Shown: positions 25,294 through 33,019 of the stretch, piece by piece | Position numbering within the stretch: the first letter of the stretch is position 1 | Layout: every line of letters starts with the position of its first letter | DNA from: Rhodopseudomonas sp. BR0M22 | GTDB taxonomy: Bacteria > Pseudomonadota > Alphaproteobacteria > Rhizobiales > Xanthobacteraceae | Assembly: GCF_010907035.1 (NCBI RefSeq) | Contig: NZ_QUMK01000039.1 | Span: 1-52,000 of the forward strand | Direction of reading: 5' to 3' | DNA length: 52,000 bases | The notes under the pieces: model-generated | The model's input: the letters and a program-made list of their open reading frames with translations, nothing else | Database searches by the model: none | Told to the model about the DNA's origin: nothing | Position numbers and translations under genes: made by a program

Positions 25294-27512
25294 ACGAGCG
25301 GCCGACCAACACGCCCGCAGCGTCGCGAGAGGTCCTGACGCCTGCCAAGGCGTCATTGCGAGCGGAGCGAAGCAATCCAGCGCCACGCGCGCGGCGTGGA
25401 TTGCTTCGTCGCTTCGCTCCTCGCAATGACGGGAGGAGAGGTTGGGGGAGGATCAAGACGACCGCCCTCGTGTCGGCCCTCCTGATCGCCATCGCAATCG
25501 GCGGCCTTTTCGCTTACGCCGTCTCGCTCGGCCCGTTGCCGCTCGACGAGGCGCGGCAGACGTCGGTGACGGTGGTGGACCGCCACGGCAAGCTGCTGCG
25601 GGCGTTCGCGATGGCGGACGGGCGCTGGCGGTTGCCGGTCGATGCCGCGACCGAAGTCGATCCGCGCTACCTCAAGCTGCTGCTCGCTTATGAGGACAAG
25701 CGGTTCTATCAGCATCACGGCGTCGATCCGCTGGCGGTGGGACGCGCCGCGCTGCAGCTCGTCAGCCACGGTCGGATCGTCTCCGGCGGTTCGACCATCA
25801 CCATGCAGCTCGCGCGGCTGATGGAGCCGCGGCGCCAGCGCTCGGTCGGCGCCAAGCTGCGGCAGATGGTGCGCGCGGTCGAACTCGAACAGACGCTGTC
25901 GAAGCCGCAGATCCTCGACCTTTATCTGGCGCTGGCGCCGTATGGCGGCAATCTCGAAGGCATTCGCGCCGCATCGATCGCGTATTTCGGCAAGGAGCCG
26001 AAGCGGCTGACGCTGGCGGAGTCGGCGCTGCTGGTCGCCTTGCCGCAGTCGCCGGAGACGCGCCGGCTCGATCGTTTCCCGGACGCCGCCCAGGCCGCGC
26101 GCGACCGGGTGCTGGCGCGGATGGTCGAAGACGGCGTCGTCAGCGATGAAGACGCGGCGCAGGCGAGGGCGGTGCCGGTCGCGCGTCAGCGCAAGCCGAT
26201 GCCGGTGCTGGCGCCGCATTCGGCCGATCAGGCGGTGATCGCCGACAAGAACGCCAAGCTGATCCGCCTGACGCTGGACGCCGGTCTGCAGCGCGCGCTC
26301 GAGACGCTTGCGCGCGACCGCGCCGCCGCGCTCGGCCCCGACATCTCGATCGGCATCGTCGCGGTCGACAATGCCAATGGCGACGTGCTCGCCCATGTCG
26401 GCTCGGCCGACTATTTCGATGACCGCCGGGCCGGGCAGGTCGACATGGCCCGCGCGGTGCGCTCGCCGGGCTCGACCCTGAAGCCGTTCATCTACGGGCT
26501 CGCCTTTGAGGACGGCTTCGTCCATCCGGAAAGCCTGATCGACGACCGCCCGGTGCGGTACGGCGCCTACGCACCCGAGAACTTCGACATGACGTTCCAG
26601 GGCACCGTGCCGGTGCGCAAGGCGCTGCAGCTCTCGCTCAACGTTCCGGCGATCGAACTGCTCGACCGGGTCGGCGCCGCGCGGCTGGCCTCGCGGCTGA
26701 AGCAGGCCGGCACCGAGCTGGTGCTGCCCAAGGACGAAGCGCCGGGTCTGGCGATGGGGCTGGGCGGTGTCGGCATCAAGCTGATCGACCTGGTGCAGCT
26801 CTACAGCGGGCTGCCGCGTCTCGGCAGCGTTCTGCCGTTGCGCGAAATTGCAAGTTCCAGCAATGACAAGCGCGAGACTCTGCGCCTGATGGATCAAGTT
26901 GCTGCCTGGCAGGTCGGCAGCGTTCTGCTCGGCACCCCGCCGCCCGAGAATGCGGTGCGCAACCAGATCGCGTTCAAGACCGGCACCTCCTACGGCTACC
27001 GCGACGCCTGGTCGGTCGGGTTCGATGGCCGGATGACGATCGGGGTTTGGGTCGGCCGGCCCGATGGCGCCCCGGTGCCTGGGATGATCGGCCGCGTCGC
27101 GGCAGCTCCAGTGTTGTTCGATGCCTTTGCCCGCAGCGGCCATCTCCGCGCACCATTACCGAAAGCGCCGCGGGGAACGCTGGTCGCCAGCAACGCCAAG
27201 CTGCCGCTGCCGCTCAGGCGCTTCCGGTCCTCGGGTGACCTGGTGCAGCCGGGCGACGACAAGGCGCTGCGGATCCAGTTCCCGCTGAACGGATCGCGGA
27301 TCGATGCGATCAGCGAAGCCTCGGTCGGCGCGCTGCCGGTCAAGGTGGCCGGCGGGGTGCTGCCGATGACCGTGATGGTCAACGGATTGTCGGTCGGCGA
27401 GATCGACGGGCGACGGCAACGGCTGATCGCGCCTCCCGGTCCGGGCTTCGTCCGGCTCACCGTGATGGATGCCGTTGGCGCCGCGGACACAGTTGTTGTC
27501 AGAATTCAATAG
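25290..27512 (+). CDS. pbpC: Penicillin-binding protein 1C
   Basis: This 740-residue bifunctional peptidoglycan synthase is anchored in the inner membrane. A cytoplasmic N-terminus of about 55 residues precedes a membrane helix (56-78). The GT51 glycosyltransferase follows with its catalytic Glu in YEDKRFYQHHG (E135) and STITMQLARL. The transpeptidase has SPGSTLKPF (active Ser 395, Lys 398) and KTGTS (563-567). A BiPBP-type C-terminal domain of about 90 residues ends the chain. The ATG at 25290 overlaps the A2M stop, with GAGGTG upstream. Residues 21-47 of the cytoplasmic tail are encoded by a palindromic repeat element and have the repetitive Arg/Ala composition of such translated repeats. 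Confidence 0.93.
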   Translation: MNERPTNTPAASREVLTPAKASLRAERSNPAPRARRGLLRRFAPRNDGRRGWGRIKTTALVSALLIAIAIGGLFAYAVSLGPLPLDEARQTSVTVVDRHGKLLRAFAMADGRWRLPVDAATEVDPRYLKLLLAYEDKRFYQHHGVDPLAVGRAALQLVSHGRIVSGGSTITMQLARLMEPRRQRSVGAKLRQMVRAVELEQTLSKPQILDLYLALAPYGGNLEGIRAASIAYFGKEPKRLTLAESALLVALPQSPETRRLDRFPDAAQAARDRVLARMVEDGVVSDEDAAQARAVPVARQRKPMPVLAPHSADQAVIADKNAKLIRLTLDAGLQRALETLARDRAAALGPDISIGIVAVDNANGDVLAHVGSADYFDDRRAGQVDMARAVRSPGSTLKPFIYGLAFEDGFVHPESLIDDRPVRYGAYAPENFDMTFQGTVPVRKALQLSLNVPAIELLDRVGAARLASRLKQAGTELVLPKDEAPGLAMGLGGVGIKLIDLVQLYSGLPRLGSVLPLREIASSSNDKRETLRLMDQVAAWQVGSVLLGTPPPENAVRNQIAFKTGTSYGYRDAWSVGFDGRMTIGVWVGRPDGAPVPGMIGRVAAAPVLFDAFARSGHLRAPLPKAPRGTLVASNAKLPLPLRRFRSSGDLVQPGDDKALRIQFPLNGSRIDAISEASVGALPVKVAGGVLPMTVMVNGLSVGEIDGRRQRLIAPPGPGFVRLTVMDAVGAADTVVVRIQ
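25352..25430. repeat. Palindromic repeat, family B, copy 1 (inside pbpC)
   Basis: The left arm starts GTCATTGCGAGCGGAGCG and ends AGCAATCCA (25352-25379). The right arm runs from TGGATTGCTTCG to CTCGCAATGAC (25397-25430). The arms pair with a small indel and about 17 loop bases. The element lies in frame within the pbpC N-terminal coding region. Another copy lies at 31368-31485. Confidence 0.85.
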
Positions 27513-27562
27513 AGCCGGGCTAAGCAGTTGTCGCTGTATCGGTTTCAGCGTATGCGGAGCCG

Positions 27563-29308
27563 ATGATCGAGACCTCTGCCAGACCCCGTTTCGGCGCGCC
27601 GCGCGAACCCAAAACCACCGTCGATCCCGGCCGCGGGCTGGTCGCGGTGCTGGACTTCGTGACGGTCAGTCATCTGCGTGCCACCGCATTTCTGGTGTTG
27701 GTCGGGCTGCTGTTTTTCCTGCCGGGCTTCTTCAACATCCCGCCGATCGACCGCGACGAAGCGCGATTCGCTCAGGCGACCAAGCAGATGGTCGAGACCG
27801 GCGATTTCATCGACATCCGCTATCAGGACGAGGTGCGCTACAAGAAGCCGGTCGGCATCTATTGGCTGCAGGCCACCGTCGTCGAGACCGCCGGCAAGCT
27901 CGGCTTGCCGCGTGCGCAGGTCCGGATCTGGTTGTACCGGGTGCCGTCGCTGGCCGGCGCGATCGGCGCGGTGCTGATGACCTATTGGGCGGCGCTCGCT
28001 TTCGTCGGGCGACGCGGGGCGGTGATGGCCGCCTTGATGCTGTGCAGTTGTATCCTGCTCGGGGTCGAGGCCCGGCTTGCCAAAACCGACGCATTCCTGC
28101 TGCTCACCGTCACCGCCGCGATGGGCGCGATGGCGCGGGCCTATCTCGGCTGGCAGCGCGGGGACATCGGTCCGGAGCGGTCGTGGATCGTGCCGGCGGT
28201 ATTCTGGACCGCGCTGGCTGCGGGCATTCTGCTCAAGGGGCCGCTAATTCTGATGTTCATCGCGCTGACGGTGATCCCGCTGGCGATCCTGGATCGCTCG
28301 GCGGCCTGGCTGTGGCGGCTGCGGCCGCTGCTCGGTGTGCCGTGGATGCTGCTGTGGGTGCTGCCGTGGTTCATCGCGATCTACCTGCGCGCCGGTGACA
28401 CCTTCTTTGCGGATTCGGTCGGCGGCGACATGCTGAGCAAGATCGCCAGCCCGCAGGAATCCCACGGCGCGCCGCCCGGTCTGTATTTCCTGCTGTTCTG
28501 GGCAACGTTCTGGCCCGGCGCGCCGCTGGCCGCGATGGCGGCCCCTGCGGTGTGGCGGGCCCGGCGGGAGCCCGGCGCTCAGTACCTTTTAGCCTGGCTG
28601 ATCCCGTCATGGATCGTGTTCGAGCTGGTGATCACCAAGCTGCCGCATTACGTGCTGCCGCTGTATCCGGCGATTGCGATCATGACGGCGGGAGCGATCG
28701 AGCGCCGGGTATTGTCGCGCTCCTGGCTGGCGCGCGGGTCGGCGTGGTGGTTCGCGATCCCAGCCCTGATCCTGCCGCTGGCGGTGATCGGGTCGGTGTA
28801 TTTGACGCATCACCCGATGTTCCTGGCATGGCCGTTCGCAGCTGGATCTCTGATCTTCGGTCTGTTCGCCTGGCGGCTGTTCGACGAGAACCGTGCCGAA
28901 GCTTCGCTGCTGAATGGCGCGTTGGCATCGCTGTTTCTCGCCGTCGCGGTTTTTGGTGTGGTGGTTCCGATGCTGCGCCCGGTGTTCCCGAGCGTCGAAG
29001 TCGCGCGTGAGCTGCGCAAGGTGGTGTGCGTCGGACCGAAAGCAGCGGCCGCGGGCTATCACGAGCCCAGCCTTGTGTTCATGACCGGTACCGATACGCT
29101 GCTCACCGACGGCTCCGGCGCTGCGGACTTCCTGCTCGGTGGCTCCTGCCGGTTCGCGATCGTCGAGTCGCGCAGCGAGCGGGCGTTCGCCAGCCGGGCC
29201 GAGGCGATCGGCCTGCGCTACAACGTTGCGGCGCGGATCGACGGCTACAACTTCTCGCAAGGCAAGCCGGTCTCGATTGCGATTTTCCGTTCCGAAGGCA
29301 CGCAATAG
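27563..29308 (+). CDS. ArnT/RgtB-like integral-membrane glycosyltransferase
   Basis: The protein has 581 residues and a hydrophobic N-terminal two thirds with about 11 membrane segments. The motif IDRDEARFAQATKQM, just after the first segment, and YQDEVRYKKPVGIYWLQ are typical of the GT39/GT83-like family. These enzymes transfer sugars from undecaprenyl phosphate to lipid A at the periplasmic face (ArnT: aminoarabinose; Rgt proteins of rhizobia: galacturonic acid). A soluble domain of about 110 residues closes the chain. It heads a four-gene run with a PAP2 phosphatase, a GT2 and a LABN protein, which fits lipid A or related envelope glycosylation. The sugar is not deducible. It starts 50 bp after pbpC. 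Confidence 0.85.
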   Translation: MIETSARPRFGAPREPKTTVDPGRGLVAVLDFVTVSHLRATAFLVLVGLLFFLPGFFNIPPIDRDEARFAQATKQMVETGDFIDIRYQDEVRYKKPVGIYWLQATVVETAGKLGLPRAQVRIWLYRVPSLAGAIGAVLMTYWAALAFVGRRGAVMAALMLCSCILLGVEARLAKTDAFLLLTVTAAMGAMARAYLGWQRGDIGPERSWIVPAVFWTALAAGILLKGPLILMFIALTVIPLAILDRSAAWLWRLRPLLGVPWMLLWVLPWFIAIYLRAGDTFFADSVGGDMLSKIASPQESHGAPPGLYFLLFWATFWPGAPLAAMAAPAVWRARREPGAQYLLAWLIPSWIVFELVITKLPHYVLPLYPAIAIMTAGAIERRVLSRSWLARGSAWWFAIPALILPLAVIGSVYLTHHPMFLAWPFAAGSLIFGLFAWRLFDENRAEASLLNGALASLFLAVAVFGVVVPMLRPVFPSVEVARELRKVVCVGPKAAAAGYHEPSLVFMTGTDTLLTDGSGAADFLLGGSCRFAIVESRSERAFASRAEAIGLRYNVAARIDGYNFSQGKPVSIAIFRSEGTQ

Positions 29309-29309
29309 G

Positions 29310-30158
29310 ATGTCGGTGTCCGACAAGCCCGGCAGACCGGAGCGCATCTATCCCATCGAACTGGTCCTGGTGATCGGCCGGGCGCTGGCGCAATTGGTGC
29401 GGGCGCCGTCGCATTCGCGGCGCGCCGAAGCCGCGCGGCGCTGGGCGCGGCATGCGCTGTGGCTGACGGCCGTGCTGTCGCTGGCGATCGTGGTCCTGAT
29501 GGTCGGGGTCGATGCGTTCGAGATCGGCCTGATGCCGCCGCGGGGCACGCCGTCGCTGTGGCCGGTGAAGATCATTACCGATTTCGGCAAGTCCGCTTAC
29601 GTGCTGTGGGCGCTCGCAGGCTTGCTGCTGCTGATCGTGCTGATCGTGCCGCTGCTGCGCGGCACGTCGCGTGCGGTGCTGATTGGTTTCGGCACCCGCG
29701 TGCAATTCCTGTTTCTGGCGGTGCTGGTGCCGGTCGCGATTGGCGAAGTGCTGAAGGGCATCATCGGCCGTGGCCGCCCGTTTGTCGGCGGCGCCGCCGA
29801 TCCGTACAATTTCTCGCTGTTCGCCTGGAACGAGGCCTATGCCAGCTTCCCGTCGGGGCACTCGATGACCGCGGCCGCGCTGGGCTTTGCAGTCTCGGCG
29901 CTGTGGCCGCGGCTGACGGCTGTGATGGCGACCTACGTGTTCGTCATCCTGGTCAGCCGGCTGGTGTTGCTCGCCCACCACCCAAGCGACGTCGTCGCCG
30001 GTGCTTTGCTTGGGCTCGTCGGCGCGATGGCGGTACGATACTGGTTCGCCGCCCGCCGGCTGGCGTTCACCATCCGGCAGGATGGCACCATCGACCCGCT
30101 GCCAGGGCCGTCCTGGGATCGCGTCAAAAGGGTTGCCCGCGGCGGCTCCGCCCCATAA
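29310..30158 (+). CDS. PAP2-family membrane phosphatase
   Basis: The protein has 282 residues. The ATG at 29310 overlaps the AGG-containing end of the previous gene (stop at 29308), so the genes are coupled. The complete acid-phosphatase signature is present: K149 with R156-P157 (KGIIGRGRP), PSGH at 181-184, and SR216-217 with H223 and D227 (SRLVLLAHHPSD). There are six membrane segments and a cytoplasmic-looking N-terminus. Family members remove phosphate from lipid A (LpxE/LpxF) or from undecaprenyl pyrophosphate. The neighbours favour an envelope-lipid substrate, but which one is not settled by sequence. Confidence 0.88.
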   Translation: MSVSDKPGRPERIYPIELVLVIGRALAQLVRAPSHSRRAEAARRWARHALWLTAVLSLAIVVLMVGVDAFEIGLMPPRGTPSLWPVKIITDFGKSAYVLWALAGLLLLIVLIVPLLRGTSRAVLIGFGTRVQFLFLAVLVPVAIGEVLKGIIGRGRPFVGGAADPYNFSLFAWNEAYASFPSGHSMTAAALGFAVSALWPRLTAVMATYVFVILVSRLVLLAHHPSDVVAGALLGLVGAMAVRYWFAARRLAFTIRQDGTIDPLPGPSWDRVKRVARGGSAP

Positions 30159-30221
30159 GAAGCGGGCGCGCAGACAGCGCCCCGGCCGCGAGTTCCCGTC
30201 GGCCCCGGATTGTTCCGAAGC

Positions 30222-30974
30222 ATGCCTGAAACCTTGTCTCAGTCCGGACCGCCGCCTGCGGTGTCCATCGTGGTACCGGTGCGCAACGAGGCTGACAACG
30301 TCGCCCCGCTGATCGCCGAGATCGCCGCTGCGCTGGACGGACGCTGGATCTACGAGATCGTCTATGTCGACGACGGCTCGACCGATGCCACCCCGCAGCG
30401 GCTCGCCGCGCTGCGCGCCGAGCGGCCCAATCTGCGCCAGATCCGCCATGCTGCGTCGTGCGGCCAGTCGGCCGCGGTGCGGACCGGCGTGCGCGCATCG
30501 CGCGGCGCGCTGGTCGCGACGCTCGACGGCGACGGCCAGAACAACCCGGCCTTCATTCCCGAGCTGATCTTCGCGCTGGAGCAGGGCGGGGCCCGGGTCG
30601 GCCTTGCCGCCGGCCAGCGGGTGGGGCGCAAGGACACCGGCTTCAAGCGGCTGCAGTCGCGCGTCGCCAACAAGGTGCGCAACGCCATCCTGCGCGACGG
30701 CACCCGCGACTCCGGCTGCGGCCTCAAGGCGTTCCGCCGCGACGTGTTCCTGTCGCTGCCGTATTTCGATGGCCTGCATCGGTTCCTGCCGGCGCTGGTG
30801 CGCCGCGAGGGTTTCGGCATCGTCTATGTCGACGTCGCCGACCGGCCACGATTGTCGGGCAAATCGAATTACGGCTTCTTCGACCGGCTGTGGGTCGGGC
30901 TGATGGATCTCGCCGGGGTGTGGTGGCTGATCCGCCGCAAGAAAGCGACGCCGGTCGCAACCGAGGTAAACTGA
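30222..30974 (+). CDS. GT2 glycosyltransferase, polyprenyl-phosphate sugar synthase (DPM1-like)
   Basis: The protein has 250 residues from the ATG at 30222. A TTG 12 bp upstream is also open. The GT-A fold is seen in VSIVVPVRNEADNV, the nucleotide-binding VDDGSTDAT and the metal-binding LDGDGQN. DSGCGLKAFRRDVF and the C-terminal GKSNYG are characteristic of dolichol/undecaprenyl-phosphate sugar synthases. There is only a marginal hydrophobic stretch near the end, so it is probably peripheral. It would make the lipid-linked sugar donor for the ArnT-like transferase. It overlaps the next gene by one base. Confidence 0.88.
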   Translation: MPETLSQSGPPPAVSIVVPVRNEADNVAPLIAEIAAALDGRWIYEIVYVDDGSTDATPQRLAALRAERPNLRQIRHAASCGQSAAVRTGVRASRGALVATLDGDGQNNPAFIPELIFALEQGGARVGLAAGQRVGRKDTGFKRLQSRVANKVRNAILRDGTRDSGCGLKAFRRDVFLSLPYFDGLHRFLPALVRREGFGIVYVDVADRPRLSGKSNYGFFDRLWVGLMDLAGVWWLIRRKKATPVATEVN

Positions 30975-31312
30975 TGCTGATTCAATACGGTCAGGAACTC
31001 GGCGACTATCTGTACGACGTGTTCGTCGCCAAGTTCGATTTCTGGCTCGCCTTCGGCCTGATCGCGCAGCTGCTGTTCACCGCGCGCTTTCTGGTGCAGT
31101 GGATCTCGAGCGAGCGCGCCGGCAAGAGCGTGGTGCCGATGGCGTTCTGGTTCTTCTCGATGGGCGGCGGCCTGATGACGCTGATCTACGGCATCGCCAA
31201 ACGCGAGCCGGTGATCATCCTCGGCCAGGCGATGGCGACGATCATCTACGTGCGCAACATCATGCTGATCATCAAGTCGCACGCCCGCGGCTCGGAGAGC
31301 GTGCCGAACTGA
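30974..31312 (+). CDS. Lipid A biosynthesis N-terminal-domain (LABN) small membrane protein
   Basis: This 112-residue protein starts in the stop of the GT2 gene (TGATG). It has three hydrophobic segments and the LABN hallmarks LLFTARFLVQWISSERAGKSVVPMAFWFFSMGG (split here as FTARFLVQW, SERAGKS and FWFFS) plus QAMATIIYVRN. The domain is found fused or adjacent to DPM1-like enzymes in lipid A modification loci and resembles small multidrug-resistance-type flippases. It may move the lipid-linked sugar across the membrane. It is the last gene of the four-gene run; a palindromic repeat follows. Confidence 0.88.
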   Translation: MLIQYGQELGDYLYDVFVAKFDFWLAFGLIAQLLFTARFLVQWISSERAGKSVVPMAFWFFSMGGGLMTLIYGIAKREPVIILGQAMATIIYVRNIMLIIKSHARGSESVPN

Positions 31313-31367
31313 TCGGCCGTAGCGAACCGTCTCGACGCTGGTCAGCGGCGATCAGAAGACCATCCCC

Positions 31368-31485
31368 GTCATCGCGAGCGTAGCGCAGCAATCCAGCGGC
31401 CTTGCGCGCGGCTTTGTGGATTGCTTCGCGCGGAGCCTGTGCCCGGACGGCGCGAAGCGCCGATCCGGGTGCTCCTCGCAATGAC
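31368..31485. repeat. Palindromic repeat, family B, copy 2 (compound)
   Basis: The left arm starts GTCATCGCGAGCGTAGCG and runs into AGCAATCCAG. The right arm begins GGATTGCTTCGCGCGG and ends GCTCCTCGCAATGAC. Between the two halves of the right arm sits an extra segment that forms its own hairpin (CCCGGACGGCGC with GCGCCGATCCGGG). It lies between convergent genes. Confidence 0.8.
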
Positions 31486-31493
31486 GGAGAAGA

Positions 31494-32693
31494 TTATGTC
31501 CGTGCTGCGTTGAACGCCGCGAAGCCGCGGTCGAGATCGGCCTTCAAGTCGTCGGTCGATTCCAGCCCGATATGCAGCCGCAGCGCCGGGCCGCCCGGGT
31601 TCCACTGCGTCGCGGTCCGGTACGACGCACAGTCGAACGGGATCACCAGGCTTTCGAAGCCGCCCCAGGAATAGCCCATTCCGAACAAGGTGACGGTGTC
31701 GAGCAGGGCATCGACGGCGGCCTGCGGCGCCGGCTGCAGCACGATCGAGAACAGGCCGGAGGCGCCGGTAAAGTCGCGCTTCCAGATCGCATGACCCGGA
31801 TCTGTTTCGAGGCCGGGATGCAGCACGCGCTGCACTTCGGGCCGCGCGGCGAGCCAGCGCGCCATGTCCAGGCCGGCCTGATAGTGGCGGGCCAGCCGCA
31901 CCTCCAGGGTGCGCAGGCCGCGCAGCGCCAGGAACACGTCGTCCGGTCCGGCGCAGACGCCGAGCAGCCGGATCGCCTCCGACACCTTCGGCCACGCGGC
32001 GGCATTGGCCGAGATGGTGCCGAACATGATGTCGGAGTGACCGCCGATATATTTGGTTGCGGCCTGGATCGAAATGTCGACGCCTTGTTCCAGCGAGCGA
32101 TGATACAGCGGCGTCGCCCAGGTGTTGTCGTCGATCACCAGCGCACCGTGCTGCTTGGCGACCGCGGCGATTGCCGGGATGTCCGGCATCTCGAACGACT
32201 GCGAGCCGGGTGCTTCGACCACCACCGCCACGGTGTTGGGCCGGAAATGTTGGGCGATGCCGGCGCCGATCAGCGGATCGAAATAACTGGTCTCGACGCC
32301 CAGACGCTTCAGCATCTGATCGCAGAACAGTCGCGTCGGCCGATAGGCATTGTCGCACACCAGCACATGATCGCCGGCTTTGACGACTGCGAGCAGGGCG
32401 GTGGAGATCGCCGAGACACCGGAGGGGGTGATGCCGACACCGGAACACCGCTCGCCTTCGAGCGCCATCAGCGCCTGCTGCAGCGCCTTGGTAGTGGGGG
32501 TCCCGTGCCGTCCATAGGAGTACTCACCGCGATGGGCGTGCAGGTCGGCCGCCGTCGGGTACAGCACCGTCGAACCATGCACCACCGGGGGATTGACGAA
32601 GCCCTTCTGTGCCGTTGTGTCGCGGCCCGCAGTGACGAGACGGGTCTGCGTGCTGAGCGGCGCGGGTGTCCCGCTGGAGTCGAAAGAGTCCAT
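31494..32693 (-). CDS. metC: Cystathionine beta-lyase (PLP-dependent)
   Basis: The protein has 399 residues from the ATG at 32693. The longer open frame upstream has no coding character. It is a Cys/Met-metabolism PLP enzyme, with the Schiff-base lysine at K214 in ATKYIGGHSD, the Asp pair VIDDNTWATP (188-189) contacting the cofactor, and YGRHGTPT near residue 60. The C-terminal WGGFESL with a late Arg fits the beta-lyase subgroup that splits cystathionine to homocysteine, pyruvate and ammonia. Other members (gamma-synthase or gamma-lyase) cannot be fully excluded. It is divergent from aapJ and ends near a repeat. Confidence 0.87.
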   Translation of the reverse strand: MDSFDSSGTPAPLSTQTRLVTAGRDTTAQKGFVNPPVVHGSTVLYPTAADLHAHRGEYSYGRHGTPTTKALQQALMALEGERCSGVGITPSGVSAISTALLAVVKAGDHVLVCDNAYRPTRLFCDQMLKRLGVETSYFDPLIGAGIAQHFRPNTVAVVVEAPGSQSFEMPDIPAIAAVAKQHGALVIDDNTWATPLYHRSLEQGVDISIQAATKYIGGHSDIMFGTISANAAAWPKVSEAIRLLGVCAGPDDVFLALRGLRTLEVRLARHYQAGLDMARWLAARPEVQRVLHPGLETDPGHAIWKRDFTGASGLFSIVLQPAPQAAVDALLDTVTLFGMGYSWGGFESLVIPFDCASYRTATQWNPGGPALRLHIGLESTDDLKADLDRGFAAFNAART

Positions 32694-33019
32694 GAGTGCT
32701 CGCTGGTGGTTGGGCCGATGATGACAAGCGCTCGCAGCGTGTGCTTCGGCTACTTCGACGAATGGGGGTAATAGCAGCTTCTGGAAGACGGCCGTCAACC
32801 CCTTGACCCGGCGCGCAACTCGTTCTGTGATGCATATCGGTCTGTCTGGAAGGCCGTGCTGAGAGGCTCGCGAATTGCAGGGCGAGAGTTTTTGCAGCAC
32901 GGTGCCGGACAACGGCTGCCGCGCGCGGGCCTTCGGGCGATCGAACGGCGGATCCAATCGGAACGCATCGCCCACGGAGCCGATTGAAGCGGCCAGGACA
33001 TCCCTTGAAAGGTCATTGC
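32694..33019. other. Divergent intergenic region, metC / aapJ
   Basis: This 326-bp gap separates divergent starts. No gene, riboswitch or long palindrome was seen. A TTGACC at 32803-32808 stands 17 bp from a poor -10 match, so it is at best a weak promoter guess for the aap operon. AAAGG at 33006-33010 is the likely ribosome site of aapJ. Confidence 0.4.

Noticed and set aside
31572-32771. 399-codon plus-strand frame opposite metC
   Set aside because: It is a shadow of metC. The PLP lysine motif and normal composition are on the minus strand.
32803-32831. TTGACC with a TGTGAT 17 bp downstream as a sigma-70 promoter for aapJ
   Set aside because: The -10 match is poor and such pairs are common, so it is not reported as a promoter.
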